Assembly: GCA_030686995.1 (NCBI GenBank)
Contig: CM060709.1
Span: forward strand, 125,270,373 to 125,334,372
Direction of reading: 5' to 3'
Source of the DNA: Artemisia argyi
Lineage: Eukaryota > Streptophyta > Magnoliopsida > Asterales > Asteraceae
DNA length: 64,000 bases
Shown: positions 25,251-36,655 of the stretch, one piece after another
Layout of the letters: each line of letters opens with the position of its first letter
Position numbering within the stretch: position 1 is the stretch's first letter
The notes under the pieces: generated by a model
Database searches by the model: none
The model's input: only the letters and a program-made list of their open reading frames with translations
Told to the model about the DNA's origin: nothing
Program-made: the position numbers and the translations under genes

Positions 25251-25593
25251 ATGCACAACTAATTCACAACTACTAAACTACTTTACAACACACCTAGTTT
25301 CTACAATCAACAAATTTACACAACATCTTTACAAATATCTAACACAACTACAATATGAAACTAGCTATTCACAACACTACTACAATTTGATGGATGTAGA
25401 AAAGTGTTCTTCTTCTTGCACTTGAATGGATGAAGCTTTGGATCACATGGAAACAAAGACTTATGAATTATATGATCAAAGGATTTTAGATCTAGAAATG
25501 GAGGTTGGATCAGAAAGTTTATAGTGCAAAAAGGTGAGAAAAAAAGTGTGAAATGATCCAGTATTTATAGGGCCAGATTTTACTGTTCTGGAG

Positions 25594-25655
25594 CGTGCCG
25601 GTCCCCTTAATCATTAAGGGGGCCGCCTAGTAAAATTAAGGGGGCCGCCCTCCTG
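25594..25655 (-). promoter_or_regulatory. R4 3' LTR: GGTCCCCTTAA/TTAAGGGG palindrome cluster
   Basis: Reads GCCGGTCCCCTTAATC, then ATTAAGGGGGCCGCC, then a second AATTAAGGGGGCCGCCC. It lies about 24-28 bp upstream of the TATA box (minus strand). GCCGCC matches the ERF GCC-box core and GGTCCC resembles TCP sites; both are motif matches only. The 5' LTR has the same cluster at 33804-33858, with its TATA at 33768-33777. Confidence 0.82.
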
Positions 25656-26008
25656 AACGTTGGAAAAGTTTTTCTGGATAAAATTTGCCCTTTTTGGTTG
25701 GAAATTTGAAATCATATCTTTGTGGTTTAATATAGCATTACCAAAAATGATTTACAAATATATATAAAATGTTTATATCATTTTATAAGATGTTATGTCT
25801 TAAGACAAAATTTCCTTTGATCATGTAATGCATAAGATGCTTAGTTTATGCATACCTTAAGTGATATAAGATGTAGAGGTAAATATTTGTTACCAAATAC
25901 TTGTTTACGTCTTAATCTTGACTTAATTTGATTTGAGTTTTGTGATTATCAAAACATAGGTTTATTGAGAGATATTAATAACCTTTTTAAACATTATTTA
26001 TATCAACA

Positions 26009-26196
26009 ATCTCCCCCTTTTTGATGATTATAAAACTTAAACTCATTAACTCAAAAATTAATTTTTAAACAAGTATTTTAGTGAGTTTATATTTACTTCT
26101 CCCCCTTTTTGTAGAATCAAAAAGGTTATGCCGATAATTTTTAAACGTGAAAAATTGACGGGTAGATATCTCCCCCTTGATGTGTACTCCCCCTCG
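26009..26196 (-). other. R4 repeated polypurine tracts
   Basis: Read on the minus strand, four G5 purine tracts occur in 190 bp: AAAAAGGGGGAGA at the LTR edge (26010-26022) and again at 26098-26110, then CAAGGGGGAGA (26169-26179) and CGAGGGGGAGT (26186-26196). Multiple tracts before the 3' LTR are a known Sirevirus feature. From 26197 to 26506 I see no gene. Confidence 0.82.
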
Positions 26197-26506
26197 TTTG
26201 GGGGCACCAAGAGAACGAGCTATGGAATGCTTTGCAAAAAAAAATATTAGAAGCACAAGTATATGCATGCAAACATGGATAAGGTGATGAAAAAAAATAA
26301 AGCATGTTTGAAAAGAAAGCATTCATATTAAATAATTGGTTGTGTCAAGACACAACATACAAGTAGCAATTTGAATTACAAGTAGAAAAGCTAGTTCACA
26401 AATAAACAACTAGGAAAATACATCATCATGCAAAAAGTACATGGTCTTCATAGAGCTTGCAAGCAAAAGGGTGATAGAGGCTTTATTTATTAAGCATATG
26501 AAATGC

Positions 26507-27106
26507 TTAATTAGGAGAGCATGATGGTGATGGTGAAGGAATGGGTGAGAATTGTGGTGGAGGAATGATTGGAGAGGATGGTGGAGTTGGTGGTGGTGGT
26601 GGGTTGGTAAGCAAATGTTCAATATATGAAAACATATATTGAATTTCATCTCTAAGGCCAAAGATGACTGTACGATTGTGGATGCAACAAAGACAAGTAT
26701 CCCCATGGGATTCAAGTAGCCTCCAAGGCACGGGATTGGCAAAGAATGGTGGTGTAATTGGTGGAGATGAGAGATGAGCATCAAGTGGTGTTATTGGTGA
26801 AAGTGAGATGGTAATATGGGTGGACATGGGTTCTTGTGTAGGAAGTGGTGATGATACTTGTGGTGACAAGTGTGAGTTGATGTAGTCATTGATTGATGAG
26901 GTTGAGGGTATGGAGGATGAGGAAGTTCCATGAGTGGAAGGAGTTTTAGATGGTGCATTGGGTGCACTTGGGGATGAGCATTTGGGTGGAGGTGATGGTG
27001 TTTTGTTGTCTTCATTTGTTAAGTCAATGAAGAGTTGTTTTGGGGGAATGACCACAAGTTTTTGTTTCTTGGAGGCTTTGGAGTGTGAGGTGCTTGGTGG
27101 AGTCAT
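26507..27106 (-). CDS. R4 proline/serine-rich accessory ORF (199 aa)
   Basis: An unbroken frame from ATG at 27106. Residues 1-30 are basic (KASKKQKLVVIPPKQLFIDL). Residues 35-120 are very rich in Pro and Ser. A compact segment near 125-165 reads PWRLLESHGDTCLCCIHNR, then FGLRDEIQYMFSYIEHLL. The end is again proline-rich. I recall similar ORFs beside Sirevirus-type elements in Asteraceae, sometimes labelled extensin-like in databases; I know no tested function. No signal peptide or membrane segment is visible, so a cell-wall role is unlikely. Its own palindrome cluster (27301-27386) and the TATA-like CTATAAA (complement of 27158-27164) lie upstream, suggesting a separate transcript. Confidence 0.7.
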   Translation of the reverse strand: MTPPSTSHSKASKKQKLVVIPPKQLFIDLTNEDNKTPSPPPKCSSPSAPNAPSKTPSTHGTSSSSIPSTSSINDYINSHLSPQVSSPLPTQEPMSTHITISLSPITPLDAHLSSPPITPPFFANPVPWRLLESHGDTCLCCIHNRTVIFGLRDEIQYMFSYIEHLLTNPPPPPTPPSSPIIPPPQFSPIPSPSPSCSPN

Positions 27107-27300
27107 GATGATTTAGATGGTGAATGATGAGATGAAGAATGGTGATTGTGGAGGGAATTTATAGTATGGAAATGGTTGATTTAGGTATGTATTTGAAATG
27201 GTTGAATGAGATTCTAAAATCAGTTGGGTTAAAATGGGAAATGGTAGCTGAAACTAGAGAAAGGGTTCACAAGATGCAAAAGAAAACAGTGAATCCAGTT

Positions 27301-27386
27301 CCAGATGGCTGGTCCCCTTAATTGTATGCCGGCCCCCTTAATAATTAAGGGGACCGCCTAGGGAATTAAGGGGGCCGCCCATCTGG
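27301..27386 (-). promoter_or_regulatory. R4 internal palindrome cluster before the proline-rich ORF
   Basis: Contains GGTCCCCTTAATTG, GGCCCCCTTAATAATTAAGG and AATTAAGGGGGCCGCCC. The cluster is bounded by CCAGATGG (27301-27308) and CCATCTGG (27379-27386), so all 86 bases form one large inverted repeat. A TATA-like box follows 137 bp downstream on the minus strand, then the ORF start. Confidence 0.75.
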
Positions 27387-27494
27387 TGTTTTCCCAGACG
27401 ACCAGAAACCCAAAATTTGCAGAATTTGGTGATTCAGGTGTGTTTTCCCAGCAAGCTCTATTAGAAGTATATACTCTAGGAATGATGATATATA

Positions 27495-27599
<105 letters not shown>

Positions 27600-27813
27600 C
27601 CAAATTTCATGCAAATAAACATATTATAATCCATTTTGAAAATAAGCATGGCATAACATTAAGATAGTAGCATGATAACAATTAAAGTCTAAACATCATT
27701 CAAGAGATAAACAAGAAATAATACAAGTATTTCCGAATAAATTGGACAAATAGCAAATCATACAAATGTAAAATAGAACCAAGTAATAACAAGTAGCAAT
27801 ACATCAATATCTC

Positions 27814-29025
27814 CTACTTCTTCTTCTTTCCAAGCATCTTCCTAAAAATTTTCCCAACAGATTTGAAACCTCCTCGAAGTTCTTCATGCATTTGTTGTTG
27901 ACGGTTGATGATAGACATTTGACGAGTGAAGAGAAGCTCATCGGTACGTTCATGAGGAAGAGGAATTTGATACTCGGTATCATCAATATCGGAAAGATCT
28001 TCAACAAAGGTCGTGGGGGATGGAGTACTAACACGTGAGGTGTTTTCCTCCTCATCATCATCGTCATCATAATGAGATGTAGAACCACGAGGCCTAGAGT
28101 ACAAAGGAACACGAGATTTTCCTTTGTCACTACGAGGACTACGAGTACGAACAAGAGTGAGTTGGTTCAAGGTAGGAAGGATTTGAACGTAGTAATCTCT
28201 TTGAAGATGAGGGTAATGTTCCATGGCATAACGATAAAGTCGTGTAAGGAACATACCGTAAGGAAGATTAGCATTTGGGGTATTCTTGGAGGACATGATT
28301 CGATGGATAAAAAGATAAGCCAAATTGTATTGCTCTTCAGCAATTACACAATATAACATGTGGGCAATGCTCGCCGTGACATGATCACGATGACCACCAG
28401 TACCAAACGCATTCTCGTAAATGAGTTCTTCCCACTTTTTCATATCTCGGCTTAGCTCTTTGAGAAGGATTTGATTGGTATGAATATCGACATTCTTCGA
28501 CTTGATTAAGCGACTAGTCGTACGATGTTCTAGTTCAAGCATTCGACGAATGTCTTCAGGACTAGGAATCTCAGAATAGTAGGGGCCATCCTGAGGACGA
28601 TTTCTTTCAAGAGTGGAGAGATCCCATTCATTTGAGAAAACGGCTTGGCCGTTGAATGGGATTCTAAGAATTTGTCCAAATTGAGCAAGAGTAAGAGTGA
28701 TGAATTGATTTTGAATCATGAAGGAAATGAGGAGATGACCATAGGGATCGATTTGCACCGTCACTTGGCTATAGAAATCGAGGATAAAATGAGGAATGAT
28801 TGGTTCGTTGATTTGGAAAAGACATTCAAAATGAATATTGGTGAACATTCATTCGGTTTGATCATTTTCATAGAAAGATGGATCCACAATTCGTCCTTCA
28901 TGAATGTTTCTATTTTTAATAGGACGATAGAAACATGCAACTGAAGGAGACATGCCGGGAGTAGAAGAGACATTTGGAATGTATTGTTTGGTTTTGGAGA
29001 CATCACCAACCGTGGTCTTAGGCAT
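27814..29025 (-). pseudogene. R4 envelope-like ORF, one internal stop
   Basis: From ATG at 29025 the frame runs to 27814 (about 400 codons) with a single TGA at 28849-28851. The first part reads MPKTTVGDVSKTK, then VACFYRPIKNRNIHEGRI. The middle holds a conserved core around TASIAHMLYCVIAEEQYNLA and NLPYGMFLTRLYRYAMEHYP. The tail has an acidic DDDDDEEE run, then FTRQMSIINRQQQMHEELR and a Lys-rich end. This matches the family of 'envelope-like' third ORFs of Sireviruses as I know it from Asteraceae; I see no clear signal peptide or membrane anchor, so envelope function is doubtful. An acceptor-like TTTAG lies 6 bases before the ATG. Confidence 0.78.
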
Positions 29026-30098
29026 TTTCACCTAAACAATATAACAACAAAACTAGAATTAATATAAAAACAACTATCATGCATATGTTATATATATGTA
29101 TATATAATTATATGCAATATATGTGGAACGAAATTCTACTTCGACACAAAAAAAAATATTCAATGAAGTAGTTTCATAATATTCCTTTTATTTTGATTTT
29201 AAAACTCGTTTAGAATATATAATATCAAAGAGTATGATATCATAATTCATTTCGAAATAAGGCTCGATATATATTAGATTATATATCTTCCATTTCGTAA
29301 GAGTTTGACACAACATAAGCTTGTTTCAAAGATTAAAATGCGAATTTTAGTTTTCAAAAATATCATTTTTGAGATAAACCAAACGCTCCCTTAACTAGAT
29401 AAAAACATCCTAAAACATCAATATATATATTGATTATATATCTTGATGACGTCTATTGATTTTAGTAGTATTAACAAGTTTTATGAACAAGTTTTAAGTT
29501 TCAAATAACTACATATAGTTATAGTTTGTTCATGAACCAAACGCCCATGTTGTCTTCATGAACCATTTTATAACAAATTGAAAAGTATGTTTTGATTGTT
29601 TAGGACGTTAAAACAATGTAATGTAGTAAGTTTTAAGTAGTTTTTGAGAGTTATATCAACAATGTGCCTCTTGAAAAATAAAATTCAACTAGGGTTTATG
29701 GGCGATTAATGATTTTGACAAAATGATATGTTATACTAAATTTGAGTTGCAATACATCATCCTAATCCTATGAGGAGCATTTGGTAGTTCAATTTCTAGC
29801 TTCTATTACACTTAAATTCGAATTAAAATAAATTTTAATAAAATGCATTATTATTGATTAGACACCAAATCGAATGAAATGTGATGAAATGCATGTTGGA
29901 AAACTTACAAAAGATGTTGTTATATGTTTGGTTTATGTTTGCCCTTTGCGAAACAACCCCGGATTGGTGATATGGTGGAGGATTTTGATGGTTTTGGGTG
30001 TTTTGGTTCGTACTCAGCAGCAATGGGGAAGAGATGAATGAGCAAATGGAGTGTTTGGGAATGGAAATAAGGTGGAAAACGTATTTGGAAGTGTCAGA

Positions 30099-30176
30099 TG
30101 GCCGGTCCCCTTAAACATTAAGGGGACCGCCCTCGATAACAAGCCGGTCCCCTTAATTATTAAGGGGGCCGCCTTT
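30099..30176 (-). promoter_or_regulatory. R4 internal palindrome cluster before the envelope-like ORF
   Basis: GCCGGTCCCCTTAAACATTA, then AAGGGGACCGCC, then a second GCCGGTCCCCTTAATTATTA, then AGGGGGCCGCC. Its left flank CAGATGG matches that of the cluster at 27301. The TATA-like element downstream is weak (CCTTATTTCC near 30063-30072, minus strand). Confidence 0.7.
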
Positions 30177-30410
30177 GAAATTTTTGAAATTTGGCGGAAT
30201 TAGTTTCTGGAACAAAAATATTTATACGTATATAATTAGATTTATAATATATCAAAAATAAGTAAAAGTTTATTGGCACGATGATAAAATTTTTAACAAT
30301 TTTTAATTACCGTTTCGATAATTAAAATGTACCTTTGACAATTTTGGATAAAATGATCAAAGTGTTAAGTTGATGAAGGGTTTGAGGTGTGTTCGGGAAT
30401 ATGTGAATAA

Positions 30411-30413
<3 letters not shown>

Positions 30414-30486
<73 letters not shown>
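30414..30486. repeat. (TA)n microsatellite in R4
   Basis: About 73 bases of alternating T and A. Frames across it on the minus strand are artefacts. Confidence 0.95.
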
Positions 30487-30497
<11 letters not shown>

Positions 30498-30779
30498 AGT
30501 ATAAATGTGAGTGAAAGATGGGTTGATGGGTGAGGTTTGAAAGATAGTAGCGGAGATCGGATATAGTCGGCGAGAGGAGTTTGTTTCATCCATAGTGTTC
30601 ACGTGCGAAGGCGTTCTTGCATGATAAAAGTCCACTTGACTCATATCCCTTCATCATCATGAGTCTCCTAAAAGAGGACTTACTAGAATAACGCGAGGGG
30701 GAAGGAAAGGGTTCGATAAAGAACGATTTCCTGGAGTTCTAGAAAGTCAACTAATGACGTATCTAGGTTATGTGCAAGC

Positions 30780-30782
<3 letters not shown>

Positions 30783-30833
<51 letters not shown>
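30783..30833. repeat. (TA)n microsatellite in R4
   Basis: About 51 bases of alternating T and A, followed by a further short TA run near 30857. Confidence 0.95.
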
Positions 30834-30836
<3 letters not shown>

Positions 30837-31090
30837 ATATATTAAGTATAAGAGTATATATATATATAAGTATGTATATGATCGAACAAATAGAGAGAAA
30901 AAGGCAAGCAATATCTATGCAAACAATGTAATTAACTAAAGCATATTTATCTAAGCATGGCAATGAGTTATGAAAGAATGGCGTACCCGGTGGTCTTCAA
31001 AAAAAATCTTCAAAATCATCAAGATGACATATAGACTTTGAAAAAGTCTATGTTGAGAGAAACTTCAAGATTGCCTCAAGGAATGTTCAT

Positions 31091-32946
31091 CTAGCCATTC
31101 GATCCCCTTTGTCTCTTTGGTCCAAAGTTGTTTGGTCCAAACATGTTTAACATTTGACTAGGATGCATGAAAGGTGGTAGTATACCCCAAGGATTGTAGC
31201 TTTGTTGGTAGTTCCACATTTGATTACTATTGTTATTATAGTTTTGTCTATTTTGGTTTCTTCTTGGTTGAGGTGTTTTAGACCTAGGATTAGAATTATT
31301 TGATTTTCTAGGTGGTGGTGTTTTAGATCTTGTCTTAGATTTAGAAGATCCTACCTCGTTTTTCAAAGACGGTTTATAAAAAGCTTTTACTTCATCATTG
31401 TTGGCAAGGGGTATTTTTCTATCGTTAATAAGTATATACTTAGGATTAGATTTTAGAGATTTTTGTTCATTAGGTTCATTTTCGAATTTGACATTTTTAA
31501 TCTCACTTGTTGAAGCTTCATTTGAGTTAAATCCTAAACCGGTTTTATCTCCGGATGTTCTTTGAATACTTATTATTTTACTAAGTGAGTGACTACTATT
31601 TTCAAATTTATTAAGTTTACGAATTTCTTCCCTAAGTATTTCGCTTTCACCTTTAAGCACTTGACATAATTTACATTCTTCAAAAATTTCTTTACCTTTT
31701 TCAAGTTGATGTATTTTAATTTTTAGTTCAAGTACTTCATTTTCCAATTGATTGTTTATGTATTTTAGTGATTTGTTTTTGGCCATTACTAGTTGTCCTA
31801 ATTTGCATAGCCTATTATATTCATTATCTAGATCTTTTTCATCTAATGATAAACTTTCATCACTAAAATATTCGGTTTCGGAACGTACCTCATTTGATGT
31901 ATTCGCCATAAGACACTTTTCTTCTTTTGTCATTTCTTTCTCATCTTTATCACTATCACTCCAAGCACCTCCAACAAAAGCTCTTTGATTTTGATCTCTT
32001 GTCATCATTGGTCATTTTCCGATGAGATGATTTGGATCACCACACTTGAAACATTTTCTTTCAATCTTGTTGTTCTTGTCATCTTTACTCTTTTGAAATG
32101 TTTTCTTTTCATCATGCGGTTGTCTTACGAATCTTCCTCGCCTTTTGAAGAATTTCTTGAAATCTCTTACGGCCATGGCGTATTCTTCATCATCACTTTC
32201 GGAAGATGAGCTATCTTCGATACTAGATTCCTTTCTTGCTTTCAAGGCGATTGACTTGCTTTGCTCTCGTTTTTCTTTGCCCATTTCGGAATCCTTCTTA
32301 ATGATGACTTCGTAAACTTTTAGATTTCCAATTAATTCATCAAGTTGCAATGTTGACAAATTCTTCGATTCTTCAATAGCCGTCACTTTAGCTCGCCATT
32401 TTGGATGAAGAGCCCTAAGAAACTTCCTAACAAAATTCTTACTAGAAAAATTCTCATCAAGTGCTTTTAAACTTGTGATGATAGTGTTAAATCTAGCAAA
32501 AGCATTATCAATTGATTCCTCTTCCGGAATCGTGAATTTCTCATATTGTTGAACAAGTAGATCTATCTTATTATCTTTGACTTGACTATTACCTTGGTGA
32601 GTTATTAGTAAAGAGTTCCAAATTTCTTTTGCGGTTTCACACATAAAGATCCTTTCGTACTCTTTACGTGGTAGCGCATTATAAATAACCATTTTTGCTT
32701 CATTATTTTTAGTAAGTTTTCTTTTTAAATCATCGTTTTGTTTTTCAAAAGGTACGATTTCATCTTTCTTAGTTTCGGGGTTATTTTGAATAGGTAAAAA
32801 ATCACCATAGTAATAACATGCCAAAGATCTAGATCTTTTGACTTCACATAAGTTTCGAATCGATTTTTCCAATATAAAAATCCATCACTTTCAAATAGTG
32901 GTGGTCTTTGCATAGATTGCCCTTCTAAATATTTTTCAGATTCCAT
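31091..32946 (-). pseudogene. gag: R4 gag (Sirevirus type), one frameshift and one stop
   Basis: ATG at 32946 opens MESEKYLEGQSMQRPPLFES, a start I recognise from Sirevirus gag in Asteraceae. The frame shifts near 32810, then runs from about 32800 as a UBN2-type capsid region ([20 protein letters not shown] start, then [12 protein letters not shown] and [17 protein letters not shown]). A zinc knuckle [13 protein letters not shown] follows, but TGA at 32012-32014 stands where the fourth ligand, cysteine, is expected. The same frame continues to 31091 with an acidic stretch, a coiled-coil segment ([20 protein letters not shown]), a basic [18 protein letters not shown] part and an Asn/Pro-rich end. 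Total near 610 codons. The protein packages the element's RNA into particles; this copy would stop after the capsid part. Confidence 0.92.
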
Positions 32947-32999
32947 AGATCGTTACAAGTTTTAAAATACAATATATTTTAAAGATCTTGCTAGACGTG

Positions 33000-33014
33000 G
33001 CTCCTGATAGCAAT
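33000..33014 (-). other. R4 primer-binding site, imperfect
   Basis: On the minus strand the 5' LTR is followed by ATTGCTATCAGGAGCC, close to the initiator tRNA-Met complement TGGTATCAGAGCC with one substitution and one inserted base. Confidence 0.65.
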
Positions 33015-34215
33015 TGTGGAAAACTAGAAGGGGGGTTGAATAGTTTTACGTCCTTTTAAAAGTTTATTATCAAAAATATTTTGTAGCTTATTAAAAACTT
33101 TCGATTCGATTTCAAGTGAATTCAAATGACAACCTATATAAGCAATTCTAATCTAATAATGAAAGTATTGAAATGTAATGAAGAAAAGATAGAGTTAGAA
33201 AGATCAAACCACAACACGCGAATTTATAGTGGTTCGGCTACATGGACACCTTCCTTGCCCTACTCCACTCCCCGAGTACCACACTCGAGAGTTTTCTTCA
33301 CTATGTCAACAAAGTCCTTATGGTGGAGAAACCTTACACACCTTGGCTTACACGAGTTAACGACACTAAGCTAAATGTCGAGTTCTAATCGTAGCTAGAA
33401 CCAATCTCACGACTTCTTCAAGGCTTCACACCTTCTTCACAACTTCACACCTTCTTCTATGCACAACTAATTCACAACTACTAAACTACTTTAGAACACA
33501 CCTAGTTTCTACAATCAACAAATTTACACAACACCTTTACAAATATCTAACACAACTACAATATGAAACTAGCTATTCACAACACTACTACAATTTGATG
33601 GATGTAGAAAAGTGTTCTTCTTCTTGCACTTGAATGGATGAAGCTTTGGATCACTTGGAAACAAAGACTTATGAATTATATGATCAAAGTATTTTAGATC
33701 TAGAAATGGAGGTTGGATTAGAAAGTTTATAGTGCAAAAAGGTGAGAAAAAAGTGTGAAATGATCCAGTATTTATAGGGCCAGATTTTACTGTTCTGGAG
33801 CGTGCCGGTCCCCTTAATCATTAAGGGGGCCGCCTAGTAAAATTAAGGGGGCCGCCCTCCTGAACGTTGGAAAAGTTTTTCTGGATAAAATTTGCCCTTT
33901 TTGGTTGGAGATTTGAAATCATATCTTTGTGGTTTAATATAGCATTACCAAAAATGATTTACAAATATATATAAAATGTTTATATCATTTTATAAGATGT
34001 TATGTCTTAAGACAAAATTTCCTTTGATCATGTAATGCATAAGATGCTTAGTTTATGCATACCTTAAGTGATATAAGATGTAGAGGTAAATATTTGTTAC
34101 CAAATACTTGTTTACGTCTTAATCTTGACTTAATTTGATTTGAGTTTTGTGATTATCAAAACATAGGTTTATTGAGAGATATTAATAACCTTTTTAAACA
34201 TTATTTATATCAACA
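33015..34215 (-). repeat. R4 5' LTR (1201 bp)
   Basis: Matches 24734-26008 apart from about ten single-base changes and fewer minisatellite units. The TATA box is the complement of GTATTTATAG at 33768-33777, with a palindrome cluster at 33804-33858. Confidence 0.95.
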
Positions 34216-35412
34216 CCTCGGTTCGATATAATCCTCAATGTTGTCTACGATCGTAAAGTCCATTTTGAATGTCATATTTCCTACGAATACTTGAACTTCA
34301 TGATCTCTACCTACAACATTTTCTCCTTTATAGATCAACCCCCATCTGCAAATATTGTTGTAATGGAACAAGGACATAACATTCTTGGGTAGGCACACGT
34401 CAATGTAGACATTATAAAAATGCTTGTGACCTATCATACAAGGGATTTTGAGGTTATTTGGATCACGTCGCCTTATCTTTCCTGACCTTACATCATGTAA
34501 TCCATTTGTATTACAATCCAATGATGGTCGGTATTCATACACTTCCTCATTACCCTTACGAAAAATCACTTTCCTTACACCATTGGTGAATAATGCACTA
34601 CCATCGCTTTCATCAAGGGTCACTCCTGTTTCTTTTACAAATGGTTTTCCAAGGACGAGGTTAGTTAATGTTGGATCAGTGAATGTGTCTATGTCATCGA
34701 TCATGGTTAGATCAATGTTATAGATGAATCCTTCAATCGTAACTGATAACCTTTTCATAATTTGGACGTTATCGAGTCCTTTACACGTAATTTGTTTAGG
34801 GAAAGCTTCGTTGTAAAGGGATAGAGGGATTACATTCACATGGAGGTTAGGATCTATGTAAGCATTGGTTATAAGTTTATTTCTAGTGGTGCAAGACATC
34901 TTAAAAACTTTAGAGTCGCCTTCCTCAATTCTACCTCTACACCCTATAGTAATCTCTACCATATCTTTCTCGAGTTTCTCCATAAAAATTCCCGGGGTTT
35001 CCTTATGCCCTTCGGATTCTTCTTTCGACTCCTTCCACTTGCTCGACCCTTGTGTGATGAAGTTCTCAAGTAAGCCTACAGGGCTCATAGCCATATCGTG
35101 GCCTTTCTTAGGGGCCTCTCCTTCAACTTCAAGATCTTCATCCCAAGTTGGTTGTTGGCTCTGATCGGGTGTGGGAGTAAGTATTGTGGCAATGGTGTTT
35201 ACGAAGTGGATTGGTCCCGAGGGGTCAACATGGTCCCTAGATTCCTTCCCCTTTGGCGACATATGTTTAAAGAGTTTAATAGGGCTCTTTATTTTTACAT
35301 GGGAAGGTGGCTGATTAATGATGGTGACGGATTTGACCCCTTCATCCTGAGTCGATTTACTAGTAATGTGCTCATGGATAGTGTTCAACAGCTTACTAAC
35401 TTTGTTATTCAT
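34216..35412 (-). pseudogene. R2 retropepsin-like ORF with two tandem domains, cut by R4
   Basis: A frame of nearly 400 codons that continues R2 gag. After a variable linker it carries two copies of the same fold. Domain 1 (near residues 185-290) shows AYIDPNLHVNVIPLS, then LVLGKPFVKETG and GSALFTNGVRKVIF. Domain 2 (from about residue 320) shows IPCMIGHKHFYNVYIDVCLP, then VFVGNMTFKMDFTIVD, and is completed at 24372-24728 beyond R4. Both match the R6 protease-like protein, which has only one copy. Neither has the D-T/S-G catalytic triad of retropepsins: the positions read DPNLH and DVCLP. It is therefore unlikely to cut protein. The R4 insertion separates the last third. Confidence 0.82.
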
Positions 35413-36655
35413 ATCGGCTTGTTGTTGTCTGAATCGAGTCTCGAGTGCGGAAAGCTGTAATTCTTGAGAGAGAATGAACTTCCGCAGTGCTTCTTCATAG
35501 CTTTGCTTAGGGTTGTTCTATGGTGGATAATGCTTGGACCATGCGAGTGGGGGAGAATCATTGAAGGATATGCTCTGAGTCCGGTACCCTCTGAAATTTG
35601 GCTTATCCTTCCATGCTTCATAGGCTTCACCAAAATTTCGAGGCCCACGATTAGTGGTAGGCCATCTATCCTCTGTTTTATCAGCACACGAGGATGCGAA
35701 TTCCTTAAAAGCACGTTTTGAAAGTTCCATGCAATTATGAGTTTCATGAGGACCACCACAGAATTTGCATGAAGAAGTGATCTTGTTCACTTAGCTTGAA
35801 GGTTTAGGAGCTTCATAGGATTTCATAAGAAACTTGACTTGGTCTTCAAGTTCCATGATCCTACGGTTGGGAGTGCTTGAATTGTTCGAAGGCAAAGATA
35901 TTGCCTTGACCATTTTTTTCAAATCACGGGGATCATTCAAACTTTCATTGTCATAGAGAGCAAGATCTTCTATGAGGTCCCATGATTCTTCCGTACTTAG
36001 ATCACGAAGCTTGCCACCGGCCGATTGGTTAATGGTTCGCCTTGTGGAGAGATAGATATGGTCATAGAAAATTTGGATTTGGAGCCAAAGATCTATGCCA
36101 TGAGGGACGTTTTGAAGTAAGTCCTTTAAATGAGTCCATGCTTCATAGAGAGTTTCACCTTGACATAGTTGGAACATTAAGATGTCATTTATAAGCTTGG
36201 TAGTTCTCCCCTGTGGGAAAAATGAAGCAAGGAAACGAGTGGTGAGATCATCCCAAGAGGTGATGGATCCCGTGGGTAAAAGCTCAAGCCATTGACTAGC
36301 TTGGTCACGTAGAGAGAATTGGAAGAGACGCAATCGGGTCGTCTCTCAAGTTTCAACATCAAGGTCTATGGAATCTACGATTTTGAGGAAATCCTTGAGA
36401 TGTTGATTAGGATCTTCGGAACGAAGTCCATGGAATGCACATCTGCTTTGCACCAACCGGATGGTGTCGGGTCACAAGGGAGACACATTGGCTCCTTGAG
36501 TGAGCTCGATGGTGTTTCGATAGCCTTGGTGGCTAGGACGGGAGTACTCTCCTAAAGTTCAGGGTCTAGGTGGTTGGTTTGGTTGTGGTGGGTTTTGTGG
36601 ATTGTTTTGTTGTGGTGGGTTGATGGGATCAAAGAGATTACCACCTTCAATGATG
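35413..36655 (-). pseudogene. gag: R2 gag (Athila-like), broken by stops
   Basis: Colinear with the intact R6 Gag. The capsid-like part is open at 35791-36333 (LRLFQFSLRDQASQWLELLP, then GETLYEAWTHLKDLLQ). A zinc-knuckle-like motif follows at 35720-35785 (CKFCGGPHETHNC, spacing C-X2-C-X3-H-X4-C). One frame continues through the whole gene into the protease-like ORF; stops are at about 36343 (TGA), 35791-35793 (TAA) and 35518-35520. The first two lie where R6 has AGA and CAA. The N-terminal part near 36560-36655 matches R6, but I see no ATG at the R6 start position. Confidence 0.85.

Larger units (their letters stand above)
24734..26008 (-). repeat. R4 3' LTR (1275 bp)
   Basis: On the minus strand starts TGTTGATATAAATAATG and ends CTAGTTTTCCACA. 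The TATA box is the complement of GTATTTATAG at 25561-25570. It is 74 bp longer than its partner, almost all of it from the minisatellite at 25130-25250. Confidence 0.95.
29026..31090 (-). other. R4 noncoding region between gag and the envelope-like ORF
   Basis: No gene seen. It holds a palindrome cluster at 30099-30176, AT microsatellites at 30414-30486 and 30783-30833, and candidate splice sites. On the minus strand a strong donor, TTTTGTAAGTTTT, lies at 29903-29908, and a possible acceptor, TTATATTGTTTAG, ends at 29032. Together they would remove about 870 bases just before the envelope-like start codon. In complete Sireviruses the pol gene occupies this interval. Confidence 0.65.

Noticed and set aside
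26507..27106. Host extensin or cell-wall protein
   Set aside because: No signal peptide and no Ser-Pro4 repeats; it lies inside R4 between its envelope-like ORF and purine tracts.
34448..35460. Several plus-strand frames of 77-120 codons opposite R2 gag-pro
   Set aside because: Shadows of the minus-strand coding frame. The same goes for frames at 28072-28356, 45216-45877, 53443-53742 and 60844-61071.
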